Shown: in pieces, positions 24,114 through 33,314 of the stretch
How the letters are laid out: every line of letters begins with the position of its first letter
Position numbering within the stretch: position 1 is the first letter of the stretch
Assembly: GCA_903904605.1 (NCBI GenBank)
Contig: CAIVDC010000129.1
Location: 1 to 35,835 of the forward strand
DNA length: 35,835 nucleotides
Source: an uncultured Sterolibacterium sp.
Lineage (GTDB): Bacteria; Pseudomonadota; Gammaproteobacteria; Burkholderiales; Rhodocyclaceae
Reading direction: 5' to 3'
Position numbers and translations under genes: made by a program
The notes under the pieces: generated by a model
Seen by the model: only the letters and a program-made list of their open reading frames with translations
Database searches by the model: none
What the model was told of the DNA's origin: nothing

Positions 24114-25433
24114 TCAGACGGCAGGCAGGCAACGCCGGGGCGGGAAGCGGATCCGGAAGCAGCTGCCTGAGCCTGGCTGGCTTTCGATTTCGAGCGTGGC
24201 CTGGTGCCTCGTCAGGACATGCTTGACTATCGCCAGGCCCAGGCCTGTGCCGCCCGATTCGCGCGAGCGGCCGCGATCGACGCGGTAGAAACGTTCGGTC
24301 AGACGCGGCAGATGTTGCGCCTCTATGCCGATGCCGTCGTCCTTGACGCTGAACGAGCCGCCGCCATCCGCGCCGCCTTCCCAGGCAATCTCGACAGTCC
24401 CGCCCGCCGGGGTATAGCGCACGGCATTGCCGACGAGGTTGCCGAAGGCGCTTTGCAGCTCTGCGCGGCTGCCGAGCAGGCTGCCGCCACCCGGCGCCTT
24501 GAGCAGGATCCGGTGCGCCCCGGCTGACAGGGCGCGGGCCTCATCGGCCACCTCGGCCAGGAGCTCGGCCAGGGGTACTTTTTCCTCGGCCGGCGCCAGG
24601 CTGCCGGTTTCGAGCGCTGACAAGGTCAGCAGATCCTCGATCAGCCGCTCCATGCGCAGGGCCTGTTCACGGGCAAGATTAAGGTAACGCTCCGCCTCCT
24701 CGGGCGGAATTTCGCGCAAACAGTCCAGCAGGGTTTCGAGAAAGCCGCTGACCACGGTGAGCGGCGTTTTCAGTTCGTGCGAAACATTGGCGACGAAGTC
24801 GCGGCGCATGGTCTCGAGTTTCTCCAGCTGGCTGATGTCGCGGGACAACAGCAGCTTCTGCGCCTGCCCATAGGGCACGACCTGGAGCGCCAGGGTAAGA
24901 CCGGGATTTCGGCCCGGATGCAACACCAGCGGCTCGGCATACTGGCCGCCTTCGAGGTAGCGGACGAATTCCGGCTCGCGAACCAGGTTGGTCAGGTGGC
25001 TGCCACGGTCCTGGTCGAGGGTCAGGCCGAGGTGGCCTGCAGCGGTGGCGTTCAGCCACTCGATGTCATGGTGGCCGTCCAGCACCACGACGCCGTCGGG
25101 CAAGGCCTGGCCGGCGCTGCGGAAGCGCTCCAGCGCCACGGAGAGTTCGAGCTGACGCTCCGCGGCGCGGCGGGCGCGTCGATGCAGGGCCGCGAACGCT
25201 CCTTCCCAGGCGCCGACGCCTGCCGGAACAGTCGTACCGACCGGCAGGCTCAGCCAGCGCACCAGCCGGGCCAGGTGGAGCAGGTGCATGAGAAGCAGCG
25301 AAATCAGCCCGGCGCAGGCCGCCGCGATGCCCCAACCGGGCCCCGCGACGGCCCATGCCAGCAAGCCGGCAAAGACGCAAGCGGCGACTGCCGCCAGCGC
25401 TTCGAGCCAGACCGAACTCGCGGCAGGCCTCAA
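24114..25433 (-). CDS. phoR: Phosphate regulon sensor histidine kinase PhoR
   Basis: The 439-residue membrane kinase starts at a TTG (25433) overlapping the phoB stop (TTGA), so it is translationally coupled to phoB. Two hydrophobic segments (about 12-31 and 33-53) form the short hairpin anchor typical of PhoR. A PAS domain (about 103-200) follows, then the dimerisation box RRDFVANVSHELKTPL with phospho-acceptor His219. The ATPase domain has the N box NLVGNAVRYTP (332-342), DDGIGI (365-370) and GGTGLGL (394-400). Together with PhoB it controls the response to phosphate limitation. No PhoU or pst gene is in the window. Length and domain order are normal. Confidence 0.93.
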   Translation of the reverse strand: MRPAASSVWLEALAAVAACVFAGLLAWAVAGPGWGIAAACAGLISLLLMHLLHLARLVRWLSLPVGTTVPAGVGAWEGAFAALHRRARRAAERQLELSVALERFRSAGQALPDGVVVLDGHHDIEWLNATAAGHLGLTLDQDRGSHLTNLVREPEFVRYLEGGQYAEPLVLHPGRNPGLTLALQVVPYGQAQKLLLSRDISQLEKLETMRRDFVANVSHELKTPLTVVSGFLETLLDCLREIPPEEAERYLNLAREQALRMERLIEDLLTLSALETGSLAPAEEKVPLAELLAEVADEARALSAGAHRILLKAPGGGSLLGSRAELQSAFGNLVGNAVRYTPAGGTVEIAWEGGADGGGSFSVKDDGIGIEAQHLPRLTERFYRVDRGRSRESGGTGLGLAIVKHVLTRHQATLEIESQPGSGSCFRIRFPPRRCLPAV

Positions 25434-26131
25434 TCGGCGCCCTTCAGACTGGCCGAGAACCTGTAGCCGCTGCCGCGCACGGTCTGGATCAAAGCATCAT
25501 GGGCCGTCGCCTCCAACGCCGCGCGCAGGCGCCGGATATGCACATCGACGGTACGCTCCTCGACAAAGACATGATCGCCCCAGACCTGGTCGAGCAACTG
25601 GCTACGACTGTGCACGCGTTCGGAATGGGCCATCAGAAAATGCAACAGACGAAACTCGGTCGGGCCTAGGCTCAGCTCCCGGCCGCCGGCATTGATGCGA
25701 TGCGTCACCGGATCGAGACGCAGGCCGCCGATTTCCACGGCGTCCTCGGTCGCCTGCGGCGCCCGGCGCCGCAGCACGGCCTTGATGCGTGCGACCAGTT
25801 CGCGCGGCGAAAACGGCTTGGTGATGTAGTCGTCGGCGCCCGTTTCGAGCCCCAGGATCTTGTCGTGCTCGTCACCGCGGGCGGTGAGCATGATGATCGG
25901 CACCGACCGGGTGCGCTCTTCGCCGCGCCAGCGCCGGGCCAGGTCGATGCCGCTCATTCCCGGGAGCATCCAGTCGAGCAGGATCAGGTCCGGCAGCGCC
26001 TGATTTACCTGGCGCTGGGCGGCTTCGGCATCGGCCACCGTCACCACGTCATGACCGGCACGTGTCAGGTTGGCGGCAATCAGCACCTGGATCGCCGGCT
26101 CGTCCTCTACCACCAGAATATTGGCTGTCAT
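25430..26131 (-). CDS. phoB: Phosphate regulon response regulator PhoB
   Basis: The 233-residue regulator has a receiver domain with the acidic pocket VVEDEP (7-12), phospho-acceptor Asp53 (LLDWMLPG), Thr83 and Lys105 (TKPFSPRE). An OmpR/PhoB winged-helix domain follows (LGPTEFRLLHFLMAHSERV and ERTVDVHIRRLR). Sequence and pairing with phoR make PhoB a firm call. A Pho box lies upstream at 26175-26192 on the same strand, which predicts autoregulation. The stop overlaps the TTG start of phoR. Confidence 0.95.
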   Translation of the reverse strand: MTANILVVEDEPAIQVLIAANLTRAGHDVVTVADAEAAQRQVNQALPDLILLDWMLPGMSGIDLARRWRGEERTRSVPIIMLTARGDEHDKILGLETGADDYITKPFSPRELVARIKAVLRRRAPQATEDAVEIGGLRLDPVTHRINAGGRELSLGPTEFRLLHFLMAHSERVHSRSQLLDQVWGDHVFVEERTVDVHIRRLRAALEATAHDALIQTVRGSGYRFSASLKGAD

Positions 26132-26174
26132 GAAGTGCTCAGGCTGTCACAAACCAGCAGTTTATTGCGAACCG

Positions 26175-26192
26175 GTGACGGTTTGATGACAA
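26175..26192 (-). promoter_or_regulatory. Pho box upstream of phoB
   Basis: The minus strand reads TTGTCATCAAACCGTCAC, which matches the PhoB consensus of two CTGTCA-type repeats spaced by five bases at about 15 of 18 positions. It lies 43 bases upstream of the phoB start and could replace the -35 box, with AATAAA just downstream as a weak -10. The divergent DUF971 gene begins 84 bases away on the other side. Confidence 0.75.
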
Positions 26193-26240
26193 GCGTTGAT
26201 TTGCCGCTCATTTGCCAGTACCCAGCGGCGGGTTCTGCGC

Positions 26241-26249
26241 TATGATAAT
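26241..26249 (+). promoter_or_regulatory. Putative -10 element for the DUF971-ubiE run
   Basis: TATGATAAT in an otherwise GC-rich spacer gives overlapping good -10 boxes about 30 bases before the DUF971 start. No well-spaced -35 box is obvious. TTGCCA at 26212-26217 is too far away (23 bases). Confidence 0.35.
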
Positions 26250-26276
26250 CTGCTCTTCCATCCTTAGATAATCTTC

Positions 26277-26699
26277 ATGGCCGGTCTTAACGCACACACG
26301 CTCGCCCCGAGCGAAATCAAGCTGCACCAGAAATCACGCCAGCTGGAAGTCTCTTTTCCCGACGGCAAGACCTTCACCCTGAGTTATGAATTTCTGCGGG
26401 TCAATAGCCCCTCCGCCGAGGTGCGCGGTCATGGCCCCGGCCAGGAAGTCTTGCAGACCGGCAAGCGCAATGTCGACATCACCAAGCTCGATCCGGTCGG
26501 CAACTACGCGGTCCTGCCGACCTTCTCCGACGGCCACGACACCGGCATCTTTTCCTGGGATCTGCTCTACCACCTGGGCGCACACCAGGACGAACTCTGG
26601 CAGGATTATCTGGCCAGGCTGGAAGCCGCCGGCGCCAGCCGCGATATCGACTCCACCACCCTACCGCCTAAGGCCGGCGGCAGTTGCGGCCACCATTGA
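26277..26699 (+). CDS. DUF971 family protein
   Basis: The 140-residue protein has the DUF971 domain (gamma-butyrobetaine hydroxylase-like N-terminal fold): [18 protein letters not shown], then [32 protein letters not shown] and [19 protein letters not shown]. This domain also occurs in proteins tied to Fe-S cluster metabolism. Its position directly before ubiE is common in betaproteobacteria. The C-terminal tail ends in GGSCGHH, a possible metal-binding extension. There is no signal peptide. Function not established; the start ATG 26277 has only a weak ribosome binding site. Confidence 0.88.
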   Translation: MAGLNAHTLAPSEIKLHQKSRQLEVSFPDGKTFTLSYEFLRVNSPSAEVRGHGPGQEVLQTGKRNVDITKLDPVGNYAVLPTFSDGHDTGIFSWDLLYHLGAHQDELWQDYLARLEAAGASRDIDSTTLPPKAGGSCGHH

Positions 26700-26701
26700 A
26701 G

Positions 26702-27451
26702 ATGTCCGAGCAGCAGACCCACTTCGGTTTCGAGCAGATTCCGGAAGCTGAAAAGGCGCAGCGCGTCGCCGGAGTATTCTCCTCGGTGGCGCAAAAATAC
26801 GACATCATGAACGACCTGATGTCCCTGGGCCTGCACCGGCTCTGGAAGCAGTTCGCCATCCAGATTTCGGGCGTCAAGGAGGGCGAGCGCGTGCTCGACG
26901 TCGCCGGCGGCACCGCCGACCTGGCGCTGGCATTCGCCCGGCGGGTCGGCAATTTCGAGCAGACCGGCGGCCAGGTCTGGCTCACCGACATCAATAACGC
27001 GATGCTCGAAGTCGGTCGCGATCGCCTGCTCGACCACGGACTGCAAATGCCGGTAGCGCAATGCGACGCCGAGAAGCTGCCCTTCCCGGACGATTTTTTC
27101 GACTGCGTCACGGTCGCCTTCGGCTTGCGCAACATGACCCACAAGGAGCGGGCGCTGGCCGAGATGCGGCGGGTGCTGCGACCCGGCGGCCGCCTGCTGG
27201 TACTGGAATTTTCCAAGGTATGGCAGCCCCTCAGGGCCGCCTACGACATCTATTCTTTCAAGCTCCTGCCTTGGCTGGGCAGCAAGGTGGCCGGCGACGC
27301 CGACAGCTATCGCTACCTGGCCGAATCTATCCGCATGCATCCCGACCAGGAATCGCTCAAGGCCATGATGGAACAGGCGGGACTCGAACGGGTCGAATTC
27401 TTCAATCTAAGCGCCGGCGTGGTAGCCCTGCACCGCGGTTACAAGCTCTAA
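26702..27451 (+). CDS. ubiE: Ubiquinone/menaquinone biosynthesis C-methyltransferase UbiE
   Basis: The 249-residue enzyme starts at ATG 26702, two bases after the DUF971 stop. It has the family N-terminus [20 protein letters not shown] (22-41), the SAM site [13 protein letters not shown] (64-76) and [28 protein letters not shown] and [15 protein letters not shown]. UbiE C-methylates 2-polyprenyl-6-methoxybenzoquinol in ubiquinone synthesis, and demethylmenaquinol where present. The nearby ubiJ supports the ubiquinone role. The start is chosen at the coupled ATG rather than the TTG 18 bases upstream. Confidence 0.97.
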   Translation: MSEQQTHFGFEQIPEAEKAQRVAGVFSSVAQKYDIMNDLMSLGLHRLWKQFAIQISGVKEGERVLDVAGGTADLALAFARRVGNFEQTGGQVWLTDINNAMLEVGRDRLLDHGLQMPVAQCDAEKLPFPDDFFDCVTVAFGLRNMTHKERALAEMRRVLRPGGRLLVLEFSKVWQPLRAAYDIYSFKLLPWLGSKVAGDADSYRYLAESIRMHPDQESLKAMMEQAGLERVEFFNLSAGVVALHRGYKL

Positions 27452-27467
27452 CCACCGAGGAAACCCC

Positions 27468-28316
27468 ATGCAACGATTGCTATCGACCCTATTCACAGCC
27501 GCCCTTGTTTTGGTCCTGGCCGGCCATGATGCCGAAGCTGCGCGCCTGGGCGGCGGCAGTTCCTCCGGCATCAGCCGCGGCGGCAGCATCATGAACCGCC
27601 AGGCGCTTCCCCCCAGACCCTCCGCACCCGCAGCCGCCCCCACCCCCGCTCCCCCGGCGGGGTCGGTAGCGCCCGCCCGCTCTCCCTGGATGGGCATGCT
27701 CGGCGGCTTGGCGCTGGGCGCAGGCATCGGCGCCCTGCTCGGCCACTTCGGGCTGGGCGGTTCCGGCGGAATCCTGATGGCCCTGCTCGCCTTCGCCGTG
27801 GTGGCATTGCTGGTGCGTTCGCTGCTGAACCGCAGCCAGGCGCAGCCGCTTCAATACGCCGGTGCCGAGCACGCTCCGGCCGAACCGGCGGCAACGGCCG
27901 CGATGGCCGGCGCCGCGGCGGCAACGGCCACAACCGGCCATGTTCCACCGGGCTTCGACGTCGATGGATTCCTGCGCCAGGCAAAGCTCAACTTCGTCCG
28001 CCTGCAGGCCGCCAACGACGCCGGCAACATGGAGGACATCCGCGCCTTCACCACCCCGGAGATGTACGCCGAAATCCAGCTGGAATACCAGGAACGCGGC
28101 CGCGCCGCACAGCGGACCGACGTGGTGCAGCTGAATGCCGAACTGCTCGACCTGACCGACGAAGAGGCGCGGCAAATCGCCAGCGTGCGCTTCAACGGCA
28201 GCATCCGCGAGACCGCCAACGCCGCGCCGGAAGCTTTCGACGAGGTCTGGCACCTGATCAAGCCGTCGGACGGCAGCCGTGGCTGGGTCATTGCCGGGAT
28301 ACAACAATACGCCTGA
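27468..28316 (+). CDS. Tim44-like domain membrane protein
   Basis: The 282-residue protein has a signal peptide or anchor at 1-25 (LLSTLFTAALVLVLAGHDAEA), a Gly/Ser then Pro/Ala-rich linker (about 28-70), and two hydrophobic segments (about 74-92 and 100-118). A C-terminal Tim44-like domain begins at FDVDGFLRQAKLNFVRLQ (about 164-181) and continues through TTPEMYAEIQLEY and the EVWHLIKPSDGSRGW strand. Bacterial homologues often sit between ubiE and ubiJ and are inner-membrane proteins of unknown role. It lies 16 bases after ubiE and 7 before ubiJ, so it belongs to the ubiquinone transcript. Confidence 0.88.
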   Translation: MQRLLSTLFTAALVLVLAGHDAEAARLGGGSSSGISRGGSIMNRQALPPRPSAPAAAPTPAPPAGSVAPARSPWMGMLGGLALGAGIGALLGHFGLGGSGGILMALLAFAVVALLVRSLLNRSQAQPLQYAGAEHAPAEPAATAAMAGAAAATATTGHVPPGFDVDGFLRQAKLNFVRLQAANDAGNMEDIRAFTTPEMYAEIQLEYQERGRAAQRTDVVQLNAELLDLTDEEARQIASVRFNGSIRETANAAPEAFDEVWHLIKPSDGSRGWVIAGIQQYA

Positions 28317-28323
28317 GCGACTC

Positions 28324-28890
28324 ATGCTTGACCGGGCCGTGCTGGCCGCTCTCAACCATCTGCTTCGGGATGCCGCCTGGGCCAGGGCGCGGCTGCTGCC
28401 CTTCGCCGGTCGAACGGCGCGGCTCAGACTCGCACCGTGGCAACTCGATTTCGCCATCGACGGCGCCGGCCAGCTGACGCAGGCGACGGCGGCGCAGCCG
28501 GACGTGGAACTCACGCTGGCCACCGACGCGCCGCTCGCGCTCCTGCGCGGCGTCGAGGCCGTGACGAAGGAAGTCCATGTCAGCGGCTCGGCGGAGTTCG
28601 CCGACGCCCTCGGCTTCGTCCTGCGCGAACTGCGCTGGGATTTCGAGGAGGACCTCTCCAGGCAGGTCGGCGACATCGCCGCCCACCGCATCGCCGGGCT
28701 GATCCGCGGCTTTGCGGCCTGGCAGCGCCAGGCCGCGACAAATCTGGCGGAAAACCTCGTCGAATATTTCACCGAGGAACTGCCGATGCTGGTCAAGCCG
28801 GACGACACAGCCAGCCTGGCGGCTGGCGTCAGTCGCTTCGGCGAGGACCTGGCAAAGCTGGAAAAGCGCGTAGCCAGTCTGACGCGCTGA
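28324..28890 (+). CDS. ubiJ: Ubiquinone biosynthesis accessory factor UbiJ
   Basis: The 188-residue protein has an SCP2-like sterol-carrier domain: LAALNHLLRD, PWQLDFAIDGAGQL, a LTLATDAPLALL strand and VHVSGSAEFADALGFVLREL. A C-terminal coiled region (RHEL-type helices ending KLEKRVASL) follows. UbiJ binds the lipid intermediates of ubiquinone synthesis and scaffolds the Ubi enzyme complex. The start ATG 28324 is chosen because it begins the domain; an upstream in-frame start overlaps the Tim44 gene. In many relatives ubiB follows, but here the RND efflux operon does. Confidence 0.88.
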   Translation: MLDRAVLAALNHLLRDAAWARARLLPFAGRTARLRLAPWQLDFAIDGAGQLTQATAAQPDVELTLATDAPLALLRGVEAVTKEVHVSGSAEFADALGFVLRELRWDFEEDLSRQVGDIAAHRIAGLIRGFAAWQRQAATNLAENLVEYFTEELPMLVKPDDTASLAAGVSRFGEDLAKLEKRVASLTR

Positions 28891-28985
28891 CTCTTCAGGC
28901 CCCGCCCCCCGATCGAGCGCGAATTGTCGAGAGTGATTGTTTTACCGAGGCCGCCGCCCCTGTACACGAAAGGAATTCACCGCCT

Positions 28986-30137
28986 ATGAATACCAGCAAG
29001 CTTGCCTGTCCTGCCATCCTGCTCGTCACCCTGCTGGCCGGTTGCGGCCCGGGCGGCGGGCCTGGGCCGGGCGCGGCCATGCCGCCGCCGGAAGTGTCGG
29101 TGCTGACTGTCGCGGCCGAGCCCATTGCCCTGACCACCGAACTGCCGGGGCGCGTGGAAGCCAGCCGGGTTGCGCAAGTCCGCGCGCGGGTGGCCGGCAT
29201 CGTATTGCAGAGGGCATTTCGCGAAGGCGGCGATGTAAAAGCCGGCGAGCTCTTGTTCCGCATCGATCCGGCGCCATTCCAGGCCGCCGTGAACAGTGCC
29301 CAGGCCGCGCTCGCCAAGGCCGAAGCGAATCTGGCCCAGGCCCAGCTCAAGATTCGACGCTACCGGCCACTGGTGGAGTCGAACGCCATCAGCAAACAGG
29401 ATTTCGACGATGCGCTCACCGTTCAGCAACAAACCAGCGCCGACGTCGCGGCCGCCAAGGCGGCAGTGGACACGGCCCGCTTGAATCTCGGCTACGCCAG
29501 CGTCACCTCGCCGATTTCCGGCCGGATCGGGCGCGCCCTGGTGACCGAAGGCGCGCTGGTGGGTCAGGGTGAAGCCACCCCCTTGGCGCTGGTGCAGCAG
29601 ATCGATCCGATCTTTGTCGATCTGACGCAATCCAGCAGCGATCTGTTGCGCTTGAAACAGGCCCTGGCGAGCGGCCAACTCATGAGCGCCGGCCGGGGAC
29701 AGGCCAAAGTGACGCTGGTCACTGAAGATGGGCGGCCCTACCCGGAGTCGGGCAAGCTGCTGTTTTCCGAGCTTACGGTGGACGAGAGTTCCGGCGCGAT
29801 ATTGCTGCGCGCCGAATTTCCGAACCCGAAGCGCGCCCTGCTGCCCGGCATGTATGTGCGCGCCCGCATGGCACAGGCGATCGACGAGCATGCCATCACG
29901 GTGCCGCAACAGGCCGTAATGCGTGGCACCGACGGCGCTTCGGTATGGCTGGTCAAGGCGGACGGCAAGGTCTCCGCGCAACCGGTCACGGCCAATATCG
30001 CGCAGGGCGGTAGGTGGATCGTCAGTCAGGGCTTGAAGGCCGGCGACCGCGTCATCGTCGAGGGGCTGCAAAAAACCAAGCCGGGGGCCACCGTCAAGCC
30101 CATGCCGTGGCAAGCCCAAGCAGCTTCGCCCCGGTAA
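28986..30137 (+). CDS. RND efflux periplasmic adaptor lipoprotein (AcrA/MexA family)
   Basis: The 383-residue protein starts at ATG 28986, with AAAGGAA upstream. A lipoprotein signal ends at LLAGC (Cys20), followed by a Gly/Pro-rich linker. The barrel-sandwich and hairpin parts read ELPGRVEASRVAQVRARVAG, then FREGGDVKAGELLFRIDPAPFQ, a long coiled coil with repeated A-A-K-A/E patterns, and LNLGYASVTSPISGRIG. The C-terminus carries LPGMYVRARM, VPQQAVMRG and the membrane-proximal domain with GLKAGDRVIVEG. It links the pump to the outer-membrane channel in the periplasm. Its stop overlaps the ribosome binding site of the pump gene. Confidence 0.95.
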   Translation: MNTSKLACPAILLVTLLAGCGPGGGPGPGAAMPPPEVSVLTVAAEPIALTTELPGRVEASRVAQVRARVAGIVLQRAFREGGDVKAGELLFRIDPAPFQAAVNSAQAALAKAEANLAQAQLKIRRYRPLVESNAISKQDFDDALTVQQQTSADVAAAKAAVDTARLNLGYASVTSPISGRIGRALVTEGALVGQGEATPLALVQQIDPIFVDLTQSSSDLLRLKQALASGQLMSAGRGQAKVTLVTEDGRPYPESGKLLFSELTVDESSGAILLRAEFPNPKRALLPGMYVRARMAQAIDEHAITVPQQAVMRGTDGASVWLVKADGKVSAQPVTANIAQGGRWIVSQGLKAGDRVIVEGLQKTKPGATVKPMPWQAQAASPR

Positions 30138-30149
30138 GGAATTTCCCAC

Positions 30150-33100
30150 ATGGTCAAATTTTTCATTGATCGCCCGGTATTTGCCTGGGTGATCGCATTG
30201 TTCATATTGTTGGGCGGTGCGCTGGCGGTAACCCAGTTGCCGGTCGCGCAATATCCGACGATAGCGCCACCCTCGATCGTGATCACGGCCACCTATCCCG
30301 GGGCCTCGGCCAAGACGCTCGACGAAAGCGTGACCAGCCTGATCGAACAGGAAATGAACGGTGCCGACGGCCTCCAGTACATCGAGTCCCAGAGCGAGGC
30401 CAACGGTCAGGCCACGATCACCGTCACTTTCCAGCCGGGCACGAACCCCGATCTGGCGGCGGTCGATGTGCAAAACCGCTTGAAGCGCGTCGAGCCGCGC
30501 CTGCCGCAAGCGGTGACACAACAGGGCGTGGTGGTGACCAAGGCGCGGAGCAATTTCCTGCTGTTCACCACCCTGTCTTCCGACGATGGCAGGCTCGACC
30601 CGATAGCGCTGGGCGACTATCTCTCGCGCAACGTGCTGAATGAAATCAGGCGCGTCCCCGGCGTCGGCCAGGCGCAGCTGTTCGGCACCGAGCGGGCGAT
30701 GCGGATCTGGATCGACCCGGCCAAGCTGGTCGGCCTGAAACTGACCCCGGCCGATGTCGCCAACGCCATCCGCAACCAGAATGCCCAAGTCGCGTCCGGC
30801 ACGCTGGGCGACCTGCCGAGTCCCAGTTCGCAGCGCATCGCGGCACCGATCGTCGTGACCGGTCAACTGTCGACGCCGGAAGAGTTCGGCAATATCGTGC
30901 TGCGCGCCAATCCGGACGGCTCGACGGCGCGCCTCTCCGATGTCGCGCGGATTGAAATCGGCGGACAAAGCTATGCCACCTCGGCTCGCATCAACGGCAA
31001 GCCGATTTCCGCCGTCGGGGTGCAACTCTCGCCGACCGCCAACGCGCTGGCCACGGCAAAAGCCGTTCGCGCCAAGATGGACGAACTGGCGAAATATTTC
31101 CCGGCCGGGGTGAAATACGAGATTCCCTACGACACTTCCCTGTTCGTGCAGATCTCGATCGAGGAAGTGGTCAAGACCCTGCTGGAAGCGGTGGTGCTGG
31201 TGTTCCTGGTGATGTATCTGTTCCTGCAGAATATCCGCTACACGCTGATCCCGACCATCGTCGTGCCGGTGGCCTTGATGGGCACTTTCGCGTCGATGGC
31301 GGCCTTCGGTTACTCGATCAACGTCCTGACCATGTTCGGCATGGTGCTGGCGATCGGCATCCTGGTCGACGACGCGATCGTGGTCGTGGAAAACGTCGAG
31401 CGCATCATGAGTCATGAAGGCCTGTCGCCAAGGGACGCGACCCGCAAGGCCATGGGGCAGATCACCGGAGCGATCATCGGCATCACCCTGGTGCTGACGG
31501 CTGTGTTCATCCCGATGGCTTTCTTCGGCGGCGCGGTAGGCGCAATCTACCGTCAATTCACGTTGTCGCTGGTCTCGTCGATGCTGTTCTCGGCACTGAT
31601 GGCATTGACGCTGACGCCCGCGCTGTGCGCGGCGCTGTTGAAGCCGGTCGAGGCCGGCCACCATGTTGAGAAGAAGGGATTCTTCGGCTGGTTCAACCGC
31701 GGTTTCCAGCGCGGCGCCATCGGCTATCAAGGCATCGTTGCAGGAATGCTCAAGAAGACCGGACGCTATCTGCTGCTCTACGCCCTGATCATCGTTGGCG
31801 TCGGCCTGCTCTACAGGAACCTGCCGTCCTCGTTTCTGCCCTTCGAAGACCAGGGCTTCCTGATCACCAATGTCCAGTTGCCTCCTGGCGCCAGCGCGAG
31901 CCGGACCACGGACGTGCTGGAAAAGGTCGAAAAATACTATATGCAGCAGCCGTCCGTTGCCCGCACCCTCACCGTCACCGGTTTCAGCTTTTCCGGCAGC
32001 GGCCAGAACGCCGGCCTGGTATTCACGCCGCTGACGGACTGGAGCGAGCGCGGCGCCGATCAGTCGGCCACCGCGATCGCCGGCCGCGCCTTCGGGGCGC
32101 TGTCCTCGATTCGGGACGCCATCATCTTCCCGGTCAACCCGCCGCCGATCCGCGAGCTCGGCAATGCCACCGGCTTCACCTTTCGCCTGCAGGACCGCGG
32201 CGGACTCGGCCACGAAGCCCTGCTGGCGGCGCGCAATCAACTGCTCGCCATGGCCGCGAAGAGTCCGGTGCTCACCGGTACCCGCCCGGAAGGCCTGGAG
32301 GATACGCCGCAGTTGCAGTTGGACGTCGACCGCGACAAGGCCAACGCGCTGGGCGTGGCGTTCGCCGACATCAACAGCACGCTCTCGGACTCCCTGGGCG
32401 CGGCCTATATCAACGATTTCCCCAACCGGGGCCGGCAGCAACGGGTGATCCTCCAGGCCGACGCGCCGCAGCGTTTGCAGCCTGAAGACTTGATGAAGCT
32501 TTACGTACGCAGCGCCCAGGGAACCATGGTGCCGTTTTCCTCGTTTGCGCGCTCGCACTGGATCGTCGGAGCGGTGCAACTGTCCCGCTACAACGGTTAT
32601 CCCGCAGTCAAGATTTCCGGCGATGCCGCGAAGGGACGAAGCACCGGCGAAGCGCTGGCGGAAATGGAAAGACTGGCGCAACAGCTTCCGCTGGGCTTCG
32701 GCTACGAATGGACCGCCGGTTCCTACGAGGAAAAGATGTCCGGTTCGCAGGCGCCCGCCCTGTTTGCCCTGTCGCTCCTGGCGGTGTTTCTTTGTCTGGC
32801 GGCGCTGTACGAAAGCACGTCGATTCCCTTCTCGGTGATCCTGGTGGTGCCGCTCGGCATCCTCGGCGCGCTGCTCGGCGCCACCTTGCGCGGCATGCCC
32901 AACGACGTCTATTTCAAGGTCGGCTTGATCGCGATCATCGGCTTGTCCGCCAAGAACGCGATCCTGATCATCGAATTCGCCAAGGACTTGCAGGCACAGG
33001 GCAAGTCGCTGGTCGAGGCCACCCTGGAAGCTGTCCATTTGCGCTTCCGCCCGATATTGATGACCTCGCTCGCTTTCATTCTCGGCGTCTTCCCGCTGGT

Positions 33101-33314
33101 CGTCGCCAGCGGCGCCGGTTCGGCCAGCCAACGCGCGATCGGCACCGGCGTCATGGGCGGCATGATCACCGCAACCGTGCTGGCGATCTTCCTGGTGCCG
33201 GTGTTCTTCGTCGTCGTGCGCAGCGTCTTCAAGGGCAGCGAACGCCAGCGGAAAATGTACGCCGAACACCTGAACCAGATCGCACTCGAGAACGAGGAGG
33301 ACAAGCATGAATAG
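30150..33314 (+). CDS. RND multidrug efflux pump, HAE1 (AcrB/MexB) subfamily
   Basis: The 1054-residue inner-membrane pump is full length. It starts MVKFFIDRPVFAWVIALFI and has the TM4 proton-relay pair Asp407-Asp408 (LVDDAIVVVENVER), as in AcrB. The relay lysine lies in SAKNAILIIEFAKD (Lys935). Large periplasmic loops after the first and seventh helices carry the PN/PC and docking domains (GTNPDLAAVDVQNRL and PPGASASRTTDVLE). It should export hydrophobic drugs, solvents or bile-salt-like compounds by proton antiport, with the adaptor and channel genes of this operon. The C-terminus overlaps the channel gene by eight bases. Substrate range cannot be read from the sequence. Confidence 0.97.
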   Translation: MVKFFIDRPVFAWVIALFILLGGALAVTQLPVAQYPTIAPPSIVITATYPGASAKTLDESVTSLIEQEMNGADGLQYIESQSEANGQATITVTFQPGTNPDLAAVDVQNRLKRVEPRLPQAVTQQGVVVTKARSNFLLFTTLSSDDGRLDPIALGDYLSRNVLNEIRRVPGVGQAQLFGTERAMRIWIDPAKLVGLKLTPADVANAIRNQNAQVASGTLGDLPSPSSQRIAAPIVVTGQLSTPEEFGNIVLRANPDGSTARLSDVARIEIGGQSYATSARINGKPISAVGVQLSPTANALATAKAVRAKMDELAKYFPAGVKYEIPYDTSLFVQISIEEVVKTLLEAVVLVFLVMYLFLQNIRYTLIPTIVVPVALMGTFASMAAFGYSINVLTMFGMVLAIGILVDDAIVVVENVERIMSHEGLSPRDATRKAMGQITGAIIGITLVLTAVFIPMAFFGGAVGAIYRQFTLSLVSSMLFSALMALTLTPALCAALLKPVEAGHHVEKKGFFGWFNRGFQRGAIGYQGIVAGMLKKTGRYLLLYALIIVGVGLLYRNLPSSFLPFEDQGFLITNVQLPPGASASRTTDVLEKVEKYYMQQPSVARTLTVTGFSFSGSGQNAGLVFTPLTDWSERGADQSATAIAGRAFGALSSIRDAIIFPVNPPPIRELGNATGFTFRLQDRGGLGHEALLAARNQLLAMAAKSPVLTGTRPEGLEDTPQLQLDVDRDKANALGVAFADINSTLSDSLGAAYINDFPNRGRQQRVILQADAPQRLQPEDLMKLYVRSAQGTMVPFSSFARSHWIVGAVQLSRYNGYPAVKISGDAAKGRSTGEALAEMERLAQQLPLGFGYEWTAGSYEEKMSGSQAPALFALSLLAVFLCLAALYESTSIPFSVILVVPLGILGALLGATLRGMPNDVYFKVGLIAIIGLSAKNAILIIEFAKDLQAQGKSLVEATLEAVHLRFRPILMTSLAFILGVFPLVVASGAGSASQRAIGTGVMGGMITATVLAIFLVPVFFVVVRSVFKGSERQRKMYAEHLNQIALENEEDKHE

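Noticed and set aside
28977..33308. A 1443-codon open frame antisense to the RND adaptor and pump genes
   Set aside because: It mirrors the codon pattern of the sense genes in high-GC DNA, its translation has no recognisable domain (Gln/His/Arg/Asp-rich low-quality sequence), and the plus-strand genes are certain.
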